Assembly: GCA_964036155.1 (NCBI GenBank)
Contig: OZ038423.1
Coordinates: forward strand, 73,485,249-73,549,248
DNA length: 64,000 bases
Direction: 5' to 3'
DNA from: Diploscapter coronatus
Taxonomy: Eukaryota > Nematoda > Chromadorea > Rhabditida > Rhabditidae
The translations under genes were made by a program, and so were the position numbers. The notes below the pieces were generated by a model. The model saw only the letters and a list, made by a program, of their open reading frames with translations. It was not told the DNA's origin and did no database searches. Position 1 is the stretch's first letter, and each line of letters opens with the position of its first letter. Below, piece by piece: positions 11,606-25,500 of this stretch.

Positions 11606-14403
11606 CTAAATGCTGACCATCCTCTCGTGGACCTGCAGCTGGGTCTTTGTCAGGTTCGCCAGGTATGAGATCATCATGTAGTCCTGAATTTTTGTCATTT
11701 TGATTTACGATGATTCCGTACAGTGTTAGCATATTAGCAAGCTTGTCCTATTTAAAGATTGTCTGAAGCATAAAAAAGCTATCTTATTTTATTAAAAACG
11801 AGAAAATACTTATCGGAATTGAGCGAAACTGATATTCGATGACATGATTGATATTGTCAATTCATCGTGAAGTTTAATTTCGAGTGAAACATTTCAACAA
11901 TTACATTTCCAAGAAAATTAAGCCTACCCTGAGCGTGTTCTTGACTAGACTGTCGAGTTTCTCAGTCTGCATGTGAGTGGCCGCAGTGTTGACGATGTCG
12001 ATCAGCTTCCTGCCCATTGTCGCGTCTGCGGGCAGCTCGTCGCGGGACAACACCTCGTTCACGTATCTGGAATTATACCTTTCAGAAACGATCGATCGAC
12101 CACAACCAGTTAAAAGCTCGCATTATTGCGATTCGAAATTTTTATGAAGCATTTTTGAAATATCTGCAGAGAATATAGCGACACAAAGGAGGCATCTGAT
12201 TCAGAGTCAAAGAATAAAGCTTCCATAAGCAGTGAAAGGAAAATTACTCATTACTCGATAATCTTTTGGAATGCTAAATATATTTTTCTTAATGTGTATG
12301 GTTTACTAATAGAATCAGCATTCAATTTCTCACTTTATATTTCGATATTTCATGAAACCTACTTGAGGAGTCTCTCGAGCCACTCGATGATCTGTGCAGT
12401 GCTCTTCTCGAGCTGCTCCAGACCGTTCTCCATCGTCACTTCGCGACGCTTCGAGTCCAATGCGTTCTGCAAAACAGGCAAGTTTCAGGAATTTCGATTC
12501 TTTAAAATTATTTTTTTCGCCATAACAATGATGTTGCACGCTCTTTGCAACTCACTTTCGCACGAGCCGCGCCTCTCCTTCCTTAGCCCTTTTTTATTAT
12601 TCTCTTTTCTCTCGTCGCGCTACATGCTATTTCTCGGGAGTTCGGTTTACGAGAGGAAAGATGGAAATGTGTGCAACATCTTTGTCGTGGCATTAAAATA
12701 CTATGTTTCAAGGTAAGTTGAAATTATGTTTCAAAAGTGATATATGTTGTTATGCATAGTTTGTTAAAGAAGTGCTAGAATAAAATATATCCGAGATTTT
12801 CTAGTGAACTAGAAATGGGTCCATTTGAATAAAAACAGGCGTAAAGGAAATTCGAATTCGGAAACTGACCGTGATGAGTTTCATGGCAACGCATTCACCG
12901 GGGAAGGCGTCGAGCTCGACTTTGAGCGGGTTGAAAATCGCGCAGTGCGGGTCTTTGCCCCCGGGGATTCCTGCTTTCGTTCTGAAATTCAGGGAATTGG
13001 TAAAAGACCCCCCGATTATGAAAGTCAGCTACTTGTTGGCATTCAAAATGAAGTAAATATTGAAGAAAAGACGAAATCCTTCTAATAAGCATTTCAGTTT
13101 ACCTCAAATACGCTCTGACCGGCATCCTGGATTTGTTGTCGGTCTGGAACGTGGTGTCGAGAGTGAGCAGCACGAGGGGAGGCGACTCTTTCCGGGCTGC
13201 TACCTGAAAATCAATTTATTTTATCGAGATGTTTATTTTTTCAGGCAGCAATTGAATATGGACAGAGAACTTATGACTTGGTTCAATTTAATAAAACTAT
13301 CGTCTCCGTCAATACCTTAATACTTTCTCTTTATAAATTAGGCGAACTTTCCAAAAGCGTCAGAATTTTTATGAGTGTCGAGAAAATCGAAATCTGAAAG
13401 AAGAGACTAACATCACTGAGAATGCGATTGTAGTAGTCGTGGAAGATGAGGCAATTCTCCGTCACATCGGACGAAGTGTAGAACCAGCCCACGGGCTGCT
13501 CCGTTGGGGTCGCGCGCTTCAGCATCTGAGAAAAACGATTTATTCGAAAAGGACAACTTTTTTTATTATCTGATGATTTTTGTTAGAAACTTCTAGTCTA
13601 AACGTGGTCATAAAAATTCGGCTCAATAAAATTAAAAATTGTCATTCTTAATCAAATTCAACTCCAATTTTTTTTCAAATGAGGAGAAAATATGGATGTT
13701 TGAAAGATACCTGAATCATCTGCTGATTGAAGGTGTCGTCCAACTCGACGTCGCGACTGTTCTCGTTGAATGGAATCGAGAAGCAGTTCGTGACCTAAAA
13801 CATTTCTAAATACAAAAAAAATAGATAAAAAGGCTATAACAAAATGTCCTTCATCCTAGCTTTCATCTTGAAAACTATTTTCATCTTCACATTTTTAATC
13901 CTACTCTTCCACACTCCCAAAATAGGACGAAATTCGACTTTTGTATATCTTATTTGTGGCATTTGAAAATGTCGTATTTGACTCACCTGGACGGCTCCCT
14001 TCTCGTAGAATCCCATGAGCGTGCCGAGAGCCTTGTCCGACATCTGATTCTTGACCGATTTAGAGCGTCTCTGCAAGGATAACAATCTATTTAGGACTAG
14101 AAACTTTCATTTTTGCACTGGCAGTGCGCATTTTGTTATAAAACACTAATTAAAGGAGATCGACGGAAATCATCTACTGCAATTCCTCTCGATCATAGGA
14201 TAGAAGTTAATATTCTTGAAATTGGCCATGTTTTCATTTTAACAAAAAATAGTAAAATGACCAGAATTAATAGAATATTCTCAGAGCCAAATACAATATC
14301 TTTCAATACTTTGAATTTGAAAATTACGAAATGGTACCTGGTAGGAATCGACGATGGTCATGTACACGACCGGGTGCACTTTGACGCACAAATTGGACGC
14401 CAT
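11606..14403 (-). CDS. eif-3.F: Eukaryotic translation initiation factor 3 subunit F
   Basis: eIF3f is an MPN-domain subunit of the eIF3 complex, which prepares the 40S ribosome for initiation. Nine exons (14338-14403, 13987-14070, 13711-13794, 13412-13525, 13103-13203, 12870-12981, 12363-12466, 11928-12066, 11606-11683) join in phase to 293 residues. The N-terminal MPN domain starts MASNLCVKVHPVVYMTIVDS, followed by ALGTLMGFYEKGAVQV, NCFSIPFNE, QPVGWFYTSSDVT and FHDYYNRI. The C-terminal part has the IPGGKDPHCAIFNPLKVEL segment and the conserved end DYMMISYLANLTKTQ before a stop. It lacks the catalytic JAMM metal-binding pattern, as is normal for subunit F, and lacks the Ala/Pro-rich N-terminal extension of vertebrates. 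The start is supported by a TTTTCAG acceptor 13 nt upstream and an AAAA context. Confidence 0.96.
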
Positions 14404-15291
14404 TTTTGCCAACTACCTGAAAATCTTATAAGATTAGAAAAATCTATAGAATTTGACCTAATCCAAATATTTCGTTAGGCTCAGAAACCTCATTAATTTA
14501 GGTAAAAATACAAATACAACGATAAATAAGATTTATTCTCGCATACAATATTTCGTCATAAAATCTCGATAAAATAACCAATAAAACTTGTAAAAATGTA
14601 ATAAAGAAGAAATAAAAGTCCGTTTTGATATGTTGCAACTAATTTGGGGGTTAATATAAATAAATTACTGCTGTGAATTCAGATGGAAATAAAATTTCAA
14701 GATTTTAAAGGTAAAACAAACCTAAAAATTGGAGTCATCAAACTTCCTGAGTGCAAAAGTGGCTAAGAATTCAGAAACTAATTGCTTTCTTTTGTTGTAA
14801 AAACGATTAAAAATGAAATTTTGAAACAAAATTAACAGTAAAATGTCTGATCACGGAAAAGTAAAAGTAGTTACCCGACAGTTCGTTGCTTCGACGCAAT
14901 ACGCAATTCTTGTACACAGAAGTTGAGAATTTTCGTTATTCATCGTGATTAGATAGAGCTTGATCATTTCGGAAATTTGATGGGAGAAACATGCTTTTTT
15001 GTTGTAATTTTCGCGATTTAACTTCAACTTCTGCGTACATTAACCTAACCGCATCAATTCCTTCTCCTCACGCCTTCGCTAGCTTCAGGAGCAATGCCAT
15101 AGGGAGGGGGCGGGGCGTTTGCGCCTAAAACTAAGAAATCTCTCTCATTTAAAAATAAAATCAGCATTTACAACAGGACATATTCGTTGTTAACGAAAAG
15201 TGCTGTATCAAACATATAATCTGGATATCAAATATTTCTATTCTAGTTTTTTTTTTTTATAATAAATAAAAGTTAATTGGAATTTGCCTAC
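14404..15291. other. Intergenic / 3' part of WBP2-like gene
   Basis: AT-rich spacer with one GC-richer patch at 15050-15130. The last exon of the WBP2-like gene probably lies here (one candidate at 15068-15078). I see no other gene. Confidence 0.4.
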
Positions 15292-16945
15292 CGGCTCTGA
15301 CGAGTTCCTCGGTGGGTTGTGGAGGTCGTTCGACTCCAACTCCGGGGTAGGGTGGGGGCGCCTCCATCAGGAAGACTCGTTCGGGGTTGGGACGATCCGG
15401 GAATGCGTCTGTCGTCGGGTTGTAGTCAGGGTTGGCTCAAAATAAATCTTACTTTCAAAGACACAATATCCCTACTCAACCAAAATGCAATATCTAATTT
15501 AAATTTTAAAATTACTAGCTTCAAAATTCGAAATTTCCAACAATTGCAAGTTGAAACTTATTCAAAAATGTATGGACATAAAATGCTTACTTCTTGGTTG
15601 ATAGTAGTCGGGAGGAGCAGCGTAGAAGTCGCCCTGAGGCGGGACGTACGGGGGCGGGGCGTTGGCAGGACGCATTTCCGCGGCGCGCTCCACGGCTTGC
15701 AGCAGGGCGTGGCCGAAGTCGATACAACCGCCCTGAAAATGAACTGCTACTTATGAAAAAGCCATGTAAACAGAATCGGAAAAAAATGGAATTGTCTAAA
15801 TTTTAAAACATTTTTGATACATATTTGAAATTCTGAAAGACCCAATCAAAAATGTGCATCGAAATAAATAATCAGAGTAAAGAAAGTGGACGGTATTACT
15901 TTTAGTAATCGAAAAAATCCACCTTATTGAAAGTCATCCTCCAAGGAATTTCACCAGACAGCAGAGAGCCGGGCATCGCGAGTGCAATTCCGCGCAGGTA
16001 GTTCGCTCCTCAAATTTGATTCAATTTTTATTAGATTTGATATTTGTTTAATTGGCAAACAGCACATTTCAGTTATTCAACTTTCTGAGTTTCTGAAACA
16101 TACCTCACAAAATTCAAATGTTCAAGTCGATTTGAAATAAAGTAACATAAAGAGCTATGAAATCATTATCTTTTCGAATTTTAGCTTTCTTCACTGATGA
16201 AAAAAATTCAAAATTATTCTTTTCAAATCCATGAACTAAAATATAAATTTGTAGAAAACGCTACCGAAAATAGGTTGATCTAGATGGACATCCTGCATGG
16301 TGTTGAAGGGCATTTCGAAGGATCTGACCCAGTTGGCCTCTTCCTCGTCCGGCATGAAGATGATTCGATGCGACGTCAGATAGATCGTTCCGTTGCGACG
16401 GCCTTCCAGACCCTGCCAATGGTTACTTTGCGCATTTATAAGTTCTTCATCAAAATGAATATCAAGCTTTCGAGTTTGTAAAATTTTAGCACTTTAAAAC
16501 CAACTCTTCCTCTATAGAATTGTGCTAATTTCAGATTTTTACAATCGAATGGAATGAATAAGCGTAAAATTGCTACAAAATGATAATTTAATATGGGATT
16601 AAAAGATGACCAACCTGATTATTAGACTTGCCGATTGTCATGACGACTCCCTGCGTGTAGATGACGATCACTTCCCCATTGAAGAGCAGCACGCCTCGCC
16701 CGTCTAAAAATCAATCGTAATCGTTCATTCATTTTTGAAAATTTCGTTTCAGAAAAAGAACTTGCCCTGCAAATAGGAAAAACCTTCGAAAGTGATTGCA
16801 TTTTCTTTCGAACGTTGCAAAAAGTTTTAGTCCGAATTAAGACGAACATGCAATTTTTTGCAAAGAAATAATTCTAGCAAATGGAAATTTCTTTAGAAAA
16901 AAAACAATAATTTCAACCTGGAGTGTTTGCCGTGTTGACAGACAT
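15292..16945 (-). CDS. WBP2-like protein (GRAM domain, PPxY motifs); 3' end not fixed
   Basis: WBP2 binds WW-domain proteins such as YAP and NEDD4 through PPxY motifs and acts as a transcriptional co-activator. The N-terminus MSVNTANTP (exon 16918-16945) leads into GVLLFNGEVIVIYTQGV. The GRAM/PH-like core follows (GTIYLTSHRIIFMPD, SFEMPFNTMQDVHLDQPIFG, ANYLRGIALA, PWRMTFNKGGCIDFGHALLQ). This order and the FGANYL signature match animal WBP2. The C-terminal tail is Pro-rich with two PPPY motifs (ANAPPPYVPP and EAPPPYPGV). Exons visible: about 16628-16704, 16265-16412, about 15930-16009, 15600-15732 and 15292-15435. The exon ending ELVRA has a GTAGGC donor, so a terminal exon lies further left. 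The best candidate is 11 nt at 15068-15078 (adds AKA), but other acceptors are possible. Confidence 0.88.
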
Positions 16946-19537
16946 CTGTGTATCTCTTGCCTAGCTCTACTTCTGATTCCTGCTCGTTTACCAGCTGAGC
17001 ACCAGCCTTAAATCTATTGTGATCAAATACGGAGTTTCTGGCTAAAATTCGATATTGTCAAAAATAATCAAATTGAAGGAAAGTAAAACGCGCTCAAATC
17101 AAAATCGAGAGATCGAATCATCCGAACGTCATTATTGCAGTGGGATTAGAGCGCATTTTCTGATCTTTGACGATACCACTGATAAAATGAGAAATAAAAT
17201 CGATAAAATGATGATCGAGATATGTCTCAGCGATAAGAACGCTGTTAGTCAATCAACAAATTCAACGAACTAAACAACGGGTCGATTCTTTTTTCTTCTT
17301 TTCAATTTTCCTTTCGCAGGAAATTTTGTCAATCATAAATGAACTACGAGAAAAAGTGCGAAATCGTAATGACCTGACTAATCTGAATATATTAAACCCT
17401 AGAATACTAATGATGATCATGAAATAGTAAGCAAATGCAACATGAAAAATAGCACTATTTCAGGACTCAGCGAAATACTTACATGATACGAATCTCTAAA
17501 ATAATAATACAAATTGAGATAATTGCGTAATTATGTCAATTACCACGAACTAATCAACAATCTATTTCGCTCGATTGATTTCATCTGAACACGAAATGGT
17601 AAAAAAATCATTTTTTAAATTTGATAACTTCAAAAAGAAAATCAATATAAATTATGCTATTACGTCATTTGCTCCCCTATGAAGAGTGATCACGCATTTG
17701 AGGGAGTCGCAGCGAGTGCAAAAAGACAAGAGAGACAAATGATATAGTTATGGTCCATTTCGGTGTTTTCTTCAGGAAAAATGGTTTTTTACTATTTCGT
17801 GTCATTTACTTATCCCGCTTTGGAGAAAATTTGAGAAGCAATTTTTTCAAGAAGAAACCCCACGGCAAACACTCGAATTGCCTCTAGAATTAGTGCAGTC
17901 TGTCTATATGATCTAATAGACGAGAATGCAAAATGAGAATGAACAATGAAACGAAATATGAGCAAAGAGGTCGGAAAATAATTTTTGACAAAAAATACAA
18001 AATAAATACAAGAAATTGCATAAATTATGGTCAATTTTTGAGAATTTTCAGTCAGTCAATGCCGTGAAAATGTTTTAAGGAAAATATTCAAGTGTTGACT
18101 AATTCTGTAGTTCGGGGAAAACAAAGTATAACGACCTCTGTGAACCCTTATCGTTAGTTCTAAGAAGCAGACTAAGCGATCATCGGGCATGGGCAAGAAG
18201 AGGATTGCAATACAAAAAGTAAAAGAGGCGCATTTCGTCTACTTTTCTTTTCCAGTCACTATTTCTTCTTCTTGCTATCTTTTCTGCATGGCCTTTCTCC
18301 TCTATCATTTTCATTTTCTCTTGCCTTCTCTCTGCCTACTTCTTGCCTTTTTCTTGCTGGAGCGATCAAAAATCCTCCCCTCCCCGTCCATTTTCAGCAT
18401 CTCTTCCGCCTCTCATCAAACGCGTGCTGAAGAGCCATCTCTCGCTCAGCTGGCGCAGCCGTTTTGATAAAAAGCGATATGGAAATAATGCGAAATGATG
18501 CAGGGAGAACTTTGAATGACCGGCTAGAGAAACGATAAAAATAAAGAATTTTTGTAATGCTTTTTTAAGTTCAGAAGTATTGAAGCTTCTTCGTTTTGTC
18601 TATGCAAAAACGTTTTGAAACGTAGATGAGAAAATAAACTATCATCTTTTCCCGAGTCACGCTTTTATACAAAATGACAAAAATCTTGTGAATTTTTAAA
18701 GTTAAAATTTCATTATTTTTCGAAAATATGCTAAACTTTTTTCTATGATATGAATCATTTCACAGAAAGTGAGGCACATTCAAGAAACTTATGTTGATGA
18801 GATGAAATAATGAATCTTCCGTATAAAAATTCGCCTCCGTTGCAATTTTGCATCAAAAAACCACCATTTGATCCGCAAACGGTCCAATTGTCAGATTTCA
18901 TCACTCAACTTTCGCATCAGCTGTCCTGATCCCTTAATTACTGGCCGAGCATCTTCTCCCCTTCATTTCGAATGAATGTTGTTCTTTTCGCTTTGTTTTT
19001 CCTTTCGAAATCATTCCGAATCTGTTTTAGATTAGATCAATTTTGACTGCAAAACTTCACGCATTGTTTCCAGGTTTGTAAAAACAGACGAAACTTATTT
19101 CAGTCTGTCTTCATAGACCATTTTTCATCATATGATTTCCATAGGTTTGTTGTTATTTGTTCGCATTTGGCAAGTTGCAAAGTCTTTTTAGAGTGTTTTG
19201 TAGTAAGTTTCGATTTTTACTTAAACATCGTTTGCAAAATTGCCCCTTTTCAAGGGTGATGTTTGAAACGTCAATCAGAGAGGGAAAGATTGACCTCTTC
19301 AAAAATTTGGTTTAAAAAATGACAGCTGAAAATTCCTGCATTGCGCTGACTAGAAAGTATTCACATTTTTAGATCTACCGAGAAAAGTCCGAGATAATTA
19401 AAATAGGTAAATAAAAAATCGAGGGACTAATAAGAATGAAAATAAACATAACCGTAATTCCGCTGAGTAGGGCGTGGATTACTGTAATCACTGCAATTAC
19501 TGTAATCCTGATTCTAGAGGATCCATCCTTTCTCCCT
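16946..19537. other. Intergenic, WBP2-like to OPA1
   Basis: About 2.6 kb without a recognisable gene. It includes a pyrimidine-rich plus-strand tract (18230-18400) and otherwise AT-rich sequence. The WBP2 promoter and OPA1 3' UTR must lie here. Short open frames (for example 17055-17273 plus, 17810-18034 minus) have no family resemblance and no coherent splice context. Confidence 0.5.
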
Positions 19538-22500
19538 TCATTTCTCCCTCTGCAGCTGCACTATGAATTCCTCCAGCTTCTCTTGAATTCGACGAACTTG
19601 CTCTGAAATTTCACTTTTCGTAAACATTTATACGATTTTTTCTTTGAAATTTGCTGATCTATGTTTCTAAGAATATTGAAACAACGCCAACTCTAAAAAT
19701 AGATGCGATTAAAGGCTATTCAGATCTTTGAAATAAAATTAAATATCGTTATGCTTCAAACTAAGCACAAAAACAACACGACTCGCTGAGTAGTTTGATT
19801 CCACTTTAAGGTGCAATAAAAAGAAACTTTCTAATTTACGAAAAAATCTCCTTAGTTTTGCTAACTGTTTGTAATGAGCGATTAGACATACAGTAGTGTA
19901 CGAACTTATTATTCTGACCAGAAAATCTTAACTCTCTTCTTATCTACTTATCTAACAAATCTCTAAAAATTTTAAACGCAAGAAGAAAATGCATAAAATT
20001 CCCAACCACTTGTAAGAAGTTCTCTTTTCATTGATTCATGCGCGCGAATTATGCCATTGGCCTATTTTATGAGAAAAGCTTGACTCGTTTGATTGAAATA
20101 ACCTTAAAAACAATCATTCACTCACTGATTTCCTCAGCCAATTCGACCCGTCTGCCAGTGAGCAGAGCTTTCTTCTTATCTACCTCCTGCGACCACTCGT
20201 CCAAAACGTCCTGAAGCAATCATTAACCAGCCTGTCATTTTGATCACTTCTTTTAAAATTTCATGAAATCGTAAAACATCAAAAATGAATGATAAATTTC
20301 CAATGAACAGTTGAAATTGATCAGGTTTCTTATCAAATGTTTGTTCTAAACATCAAAAACTCAGATATTTGTTTAAATAAGAAAAATCCCACCTTAATTT
20401 CCTTTTCGAGTCTTCGCTGCTCGGTGCTCGTGATCTGCTGGCGGAGCGCGTTGCACGTCAATTTGATCATTTTCTCGATCCTGGAATTGTTATATTTTCT
20501 TCAAACTTGGAAGAATAAAAATTGACAATGACCTCTTGAAATAGAAAGAAATAGATCATATCCAAAAAATCAATAAAAATTTCGCTATTATGTTTGTCAA
20601 CAAGAAGAGAACAAACGCAATACATAGACAACATATGGTTATGCGTAGAAGTCGACGAGAATTAGCACTACCGTATCGATTTTCAGCAGATTTTTAATTC
20701 GTTTTCGAATATTACTCATTTCGTGCGTTCCCCTCATTTGTCTATCATTTGGAATTATTTTGTCATTCCCCAAAACATCAGAACATTGGTGAGTCTGTCT
20801 TTCTTCTTCGTCAACGAACATGATAGAATAATTTAAGAAAGCTGAAATCGTCACCTGTAGAAGAGAATGATAATTTGACAGTCAATTTCGGCGCCCTCAG
20901 TGTGTCCTTGTTTAAATAGCTGATAGAGGGAGGAACCATCACGACCAATCTGTAAGGACAACAATCTGATATGTTCAAATTCATATATAACGATGAATAT
21001 TTGGATATCATGATTTCATTTTTTGACCATTTTTGTAGCTTGTTTCAAATTTTGTATTCCTTGCTAAATTTACATCACCATTGTTCTAGAAGTGAGCAAA
21101 AATCCTACGCAATACAAGCAAAGATGAAGATAAGATCGAGAACTTTTATTTGATCATTTTTAGTCATCAAGTTTAAAAATTCTACAAGAATTGATTCGCA
21201 AGTTGTCATTTTTCGATCTGTTTCAACGAAAATTAGGAGGAATTTTGAAAATATGCTAAATCGTTTAGGTCGATCAGAATCGTGATTATATGCTCAAAAA
21301 TCTCAACTTGATGCGATGAATCTTCTGATGTGTATTTGTATTCGAGACGCATTCCGCGAACGAATAAGAGGAGGCAGACAGATATTGGCTCGGAAATGGG
21401 GAATTCCCCTCTATTTCCTATCCCTTCCTCCTTTTTCAATAATCTATGATCTCCTTCTCGAAAGCTAGAAAAAGCCGACGAAAAGGCGAGATGAATTGGA
21501 ATTGCCAAGTTAATCTGGGGGAGGGACCATTGCAAAATTTATTATTGCATATTAAAGGATAGATTCGCAAAAGTGGATAGAATATGTTGAAATACGAAAT
21601 CTGACTAGATCAGAAACCCTTCTTTCATGACTAAAGTGTCGCGATAAAAAAAGCGCTAGAAAGAGCTTTTTAAGGTTCCGAATGTTCTATGATAACGTAT
21701 AGAAAAGTAGCCCTGCTCGAAATACCACCGAAATTAGTCTCGAGCAAAAAGACGCCAGGTAACAGACCACAAACTATGCCATATCCTTGAATATCCCTTG
21801 GATGAAAGAAGATTTCACTGACCGAATCTAGCAGATTATCCGATAATATCACTAAGTTTCTCTTTAGAAATGTGCGCGACTCTTGCAAAAAGGATTATCC
21901 CAAGGAGAAATACCTTTCAATCTCTAACTGAGTACGGTAACTATGCGTTTCGTTGTACATTTATCCCAAATCCAGTCTACTAATGATCACTGTAATGTTC
22001 AAAATGATCAATGGTCCGATCTCAGTGATGAATTCAACAAATTTTCCTAGCAATTCGTGATAAAAATAGAAATTTCGAAGTTTGTGTTCTGCAGGATATA
22101 GAATTATACTACGATATCGGTCAAACGAAGTGACAGTTCGTGTGTTGAAGAGCGTCTTGCGAGAAATGCGCGTCACGACTATGCGCAAAGAGGGAGACTA
22201 GAGCGCAGAGAAAGGAGAGTTGGCGGGAGACAATACGCAATTCCTGTCTCTCGCTTTTTCTCCCTATTTTTCAACACGCTATCTGTCGCTTCGTTTGATC
22301 AGAACAATATCCTAGTCTCTTGCCGAATTTTCAATATCATCCCAGTAAAAAGGAATTAGTTGTTTAGAAAAGTAGCAACTTTAAAAGCTCGTTGAAGCCT
22401 ACCTGAACCATTTTTTCGAGGAAGTGTTTCTTGAACATCAATTTCCACTGTTTACGCATCAGATCCACAGGCACCTCGATGATTCCCTTGGTCTCGAGAT

Positions 22501-25500
22501 TTCGACGGATCACGGTTATGTCCTCTTCGGTCAGGACGTTGTGATCCTGCAATACAGGAAATTATTCCTTTTAAACTTTGATAGCAATCTTTTAGGAAAG
22601 AATTCTAAAGAAATGCTACAAAATTGAGTCGTAATTTGAAAATTGCATAATTCCCTGCTGATTTCATCAGTTAAAAATGCTAAACTTCTTACTAACCGGA
22701 TCATTATCGAGTAGGTTCTTGATTTCCTCCTGAATGGCGCAGGAGAAGTGATTCTCTGCCGAGGGCGTGCTCCAGTAGACCCATCGAGAGATCCACCCGG
22801 GGCCGCGCGAGTCGTCCAGCTGCCGAGAGATCTCCGACAGGCGGTCAGAGGCTGTCTGCAAATTGACAAACCTTAAATCTCAAATTTGCAATAACACTAT
22901 TTAATGAATGTTACAGCAAGAATGGGGAGCTAGAAAATGTGCATGTTATGAAAATGGCATCATTTTTCGTCGTAATCATTTCATTGTTTGAATTTGAATT
23001 ATTTGAAACGCCTGCAATTTGATTTTTTAAGTCATAAATTTGTTTAGAAATGATGAAAGGCATGAAGCAGATGATGTTTCACATTTAGCAAACACATTTG
23101 ATGAGAATGGCTTTTGCAAGTTCATTCAAAAATTCAAACTATGCTTCAGAATAAAAATTGGTAGAGGGAACTTTTCTTAAACAATTCGTCATTTATTTTC
23201 ACGAGCATTTCATATAAAATAACCTATTATTCCCATCTATTGAAGAATCAACTACAATGGCAGTCAAAAGTTTTGCATCACTCAATCTTTTCTCAGCTTG
23301 CTCATCTTGTTCATCTACTTGCGGTGCGCACCGATCAGGCTCAAACTTGAAACTCTTTCACGTCTTTGCCATCGCAATGAGTGAACGGATTTCTAGGCGG
23401 ATCACTACGCCGCAAGTAAATGATCAAACCGAATAGAAACTAGTGAGCGAAAACTTTTGAGCGCCATTAAATTTGCAAAAAAAAACTCCGCTTTTAATTT
23501 ACAAAATGAATGAATCTCGCGAAATCATCCTACAGAGATCAATCTCTTTTCCCCTCTCGTCGTCTAGCTCATTTCATTTATTGCCTTGTCTTGCAGCTTT
23601 TTGTCGCTAATTTGGCCTCTTGCTTTATTCTCTTTTCGTCTCCCATTTTTCTATGCTATTTCTCAATTTTAAAAAATTTCTTCCATCTGTGCTATTTCTA
23701 AAATTTTCGCCTCTTCCTTTCTTCAAAATTTTACTTTTACAATATTTTCTTCTTTTCCATCGTAATTTTTCATACTATCTTTCTCTCATTCATATTTAGT
23801 TTCATCCAACTGCCAAGTTTTAATTCCTAACTATCTGGTCGCCTTCTAAATTCTTATTCTATTTTTATCATAGGTACTACTCTCCCCTTACTCAATTTCC
23901 TTTCTTTATGAACTCTCTCATTACAAGAATATCGTGGCAGAAAAGACGCGTTAAATATGGATAGGAAGACGATGAGAATTAAAGAAGGGAAAATTTATGA
24001 GTTGCAGGAATTGTAAATTTAGAAACAAAAAATAATTAGCGAAAGGTGATCTCCGATGAAAGGTAGACCTTTCAGGTGGAAATAGACAGACATTTAAAAA
24101 TGCTAAAAATTGAAATAAAATGAGAAAAATGACGAACCTTGTAAAGGAACCTGCAGGCCGCGTCCCAGGATCGTCGGTCAGCGATAACTCGATCTTCCAT
24201 CGCGTTGCGTTGAATCGCCCCCTGAAAACATTCCAAGTTCATTTCCTAAAAAGTACCAAGGTTTCGTATTTTAACAAATTAACCGCCTTTAATATATACT
24301 GAAAAGACCATTTTACGTTTAGATATGACTGATATGTTTCAAAGTTTGGATATAAATTTTTGCAATTTTCCCGAATTGATACTGAAAAGAAAAGAACATA
24401 CCAAAAAACAAAATTTTTCTGCTAAATATGTGATTTATGAAACTTCTAAATTCTCATTATACAATTTTCCATTTTTGGAAATCCGAGAAAACAAATTCGG
24501 GGAACCCCCGCGCGAAATTAATCTGAACTTTGAGCGAATTAACGCAGATTTCTTTTATTTTTATGCCGAAAAAATCGTCTCCTCGAAAATCCTTGAATAG
24601 GAACTGATCCGAGGTCTGAGTTTTCATAAGATAAAAATGGAAATGGAGATCTAGTTTGGAATCAAAGGGGATCAATTTTAAGCTGGTCGGATAAAGTTGG
24701 ATTAAGATTTTCGCATTTCGCCTTTTGAAATGTCCGCGTCAAAATCGTACTGAACGTTCAGGAAAGATCAGAAACAAGACATTTATGTCCGCTAAGCTTA
24801 ATTTATCCCATCACTTATCAATGATCGCTGAATGATCGGTTACGAAGTATTTCGTCCAAGAATAAATTTCGAAAACCTTGGGAGCAAATTGACCGTTGAG
24901 AATGTTTCAGGGAATTTTGGTTCGTTTTTAGATTTTGATAACTTTTCAATGTAATAATGATAAATAAATAATTAGAAATTCAGCTAAAGATTTTTCATGA
25001 AACGTATCTGTAGGAATTTTCAGTAGAATTAAGCAAAAACGACAATAAAATATCTTCCAGAAAGAAGCAGTGTTAACTTACCAAATAGTCCATAGCCTTG
25101 CCATCCCATTGATGCATTTTCATGGCCTCCTCAACGACAGCCTCCTTGAGCGGGTCGAAGACGGGATCGTGATCGCGTCGCGACTTCGCGTCCGACTTGA
25201 TCTGCTCGCGGAACACCTCGCCCAGCGTCTCCCAGCCAGTCTGCAAATTTGTATGGTAAAAATTGAATTAATGCCTTTCTGAATATAGGTTCTGGAGCAG
25301 TTTGTATCAAAATTTCACGAGGAATACCCGACAAGTTTCTTTACAAATCGTCATTGATTCTTTAGTTTATGGTTGAAATTTTTCCTACATCGATCGACTT
25401 TGAAATGTATAATTTTGCAAATTCATAGGACGTATCTGTAATGTTGCAAAGCAATAAATATGACCTGTATGCTTTTATTGCCCAAATCCTTGTCTGTCCA

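Noticed and set aside
20860..20950. Separate small gene within the OPA1 C-terminal intron
   Set aside because: The exon is in phase with both neighbouring OPA1 exons, and its [10 protein letters not shown] end matches the position of the conserved VLFWRI segment of OPA1.
21670..22188. Two minus-strand frames in an OPA1 intron (one with [12 protein letters not shown], resembling a GPCR DRY region) as a nested receptor gene
   Set aside because: No run of membrane segments, no coherent splice sites and no further exons. The resemblance is a few residues only.
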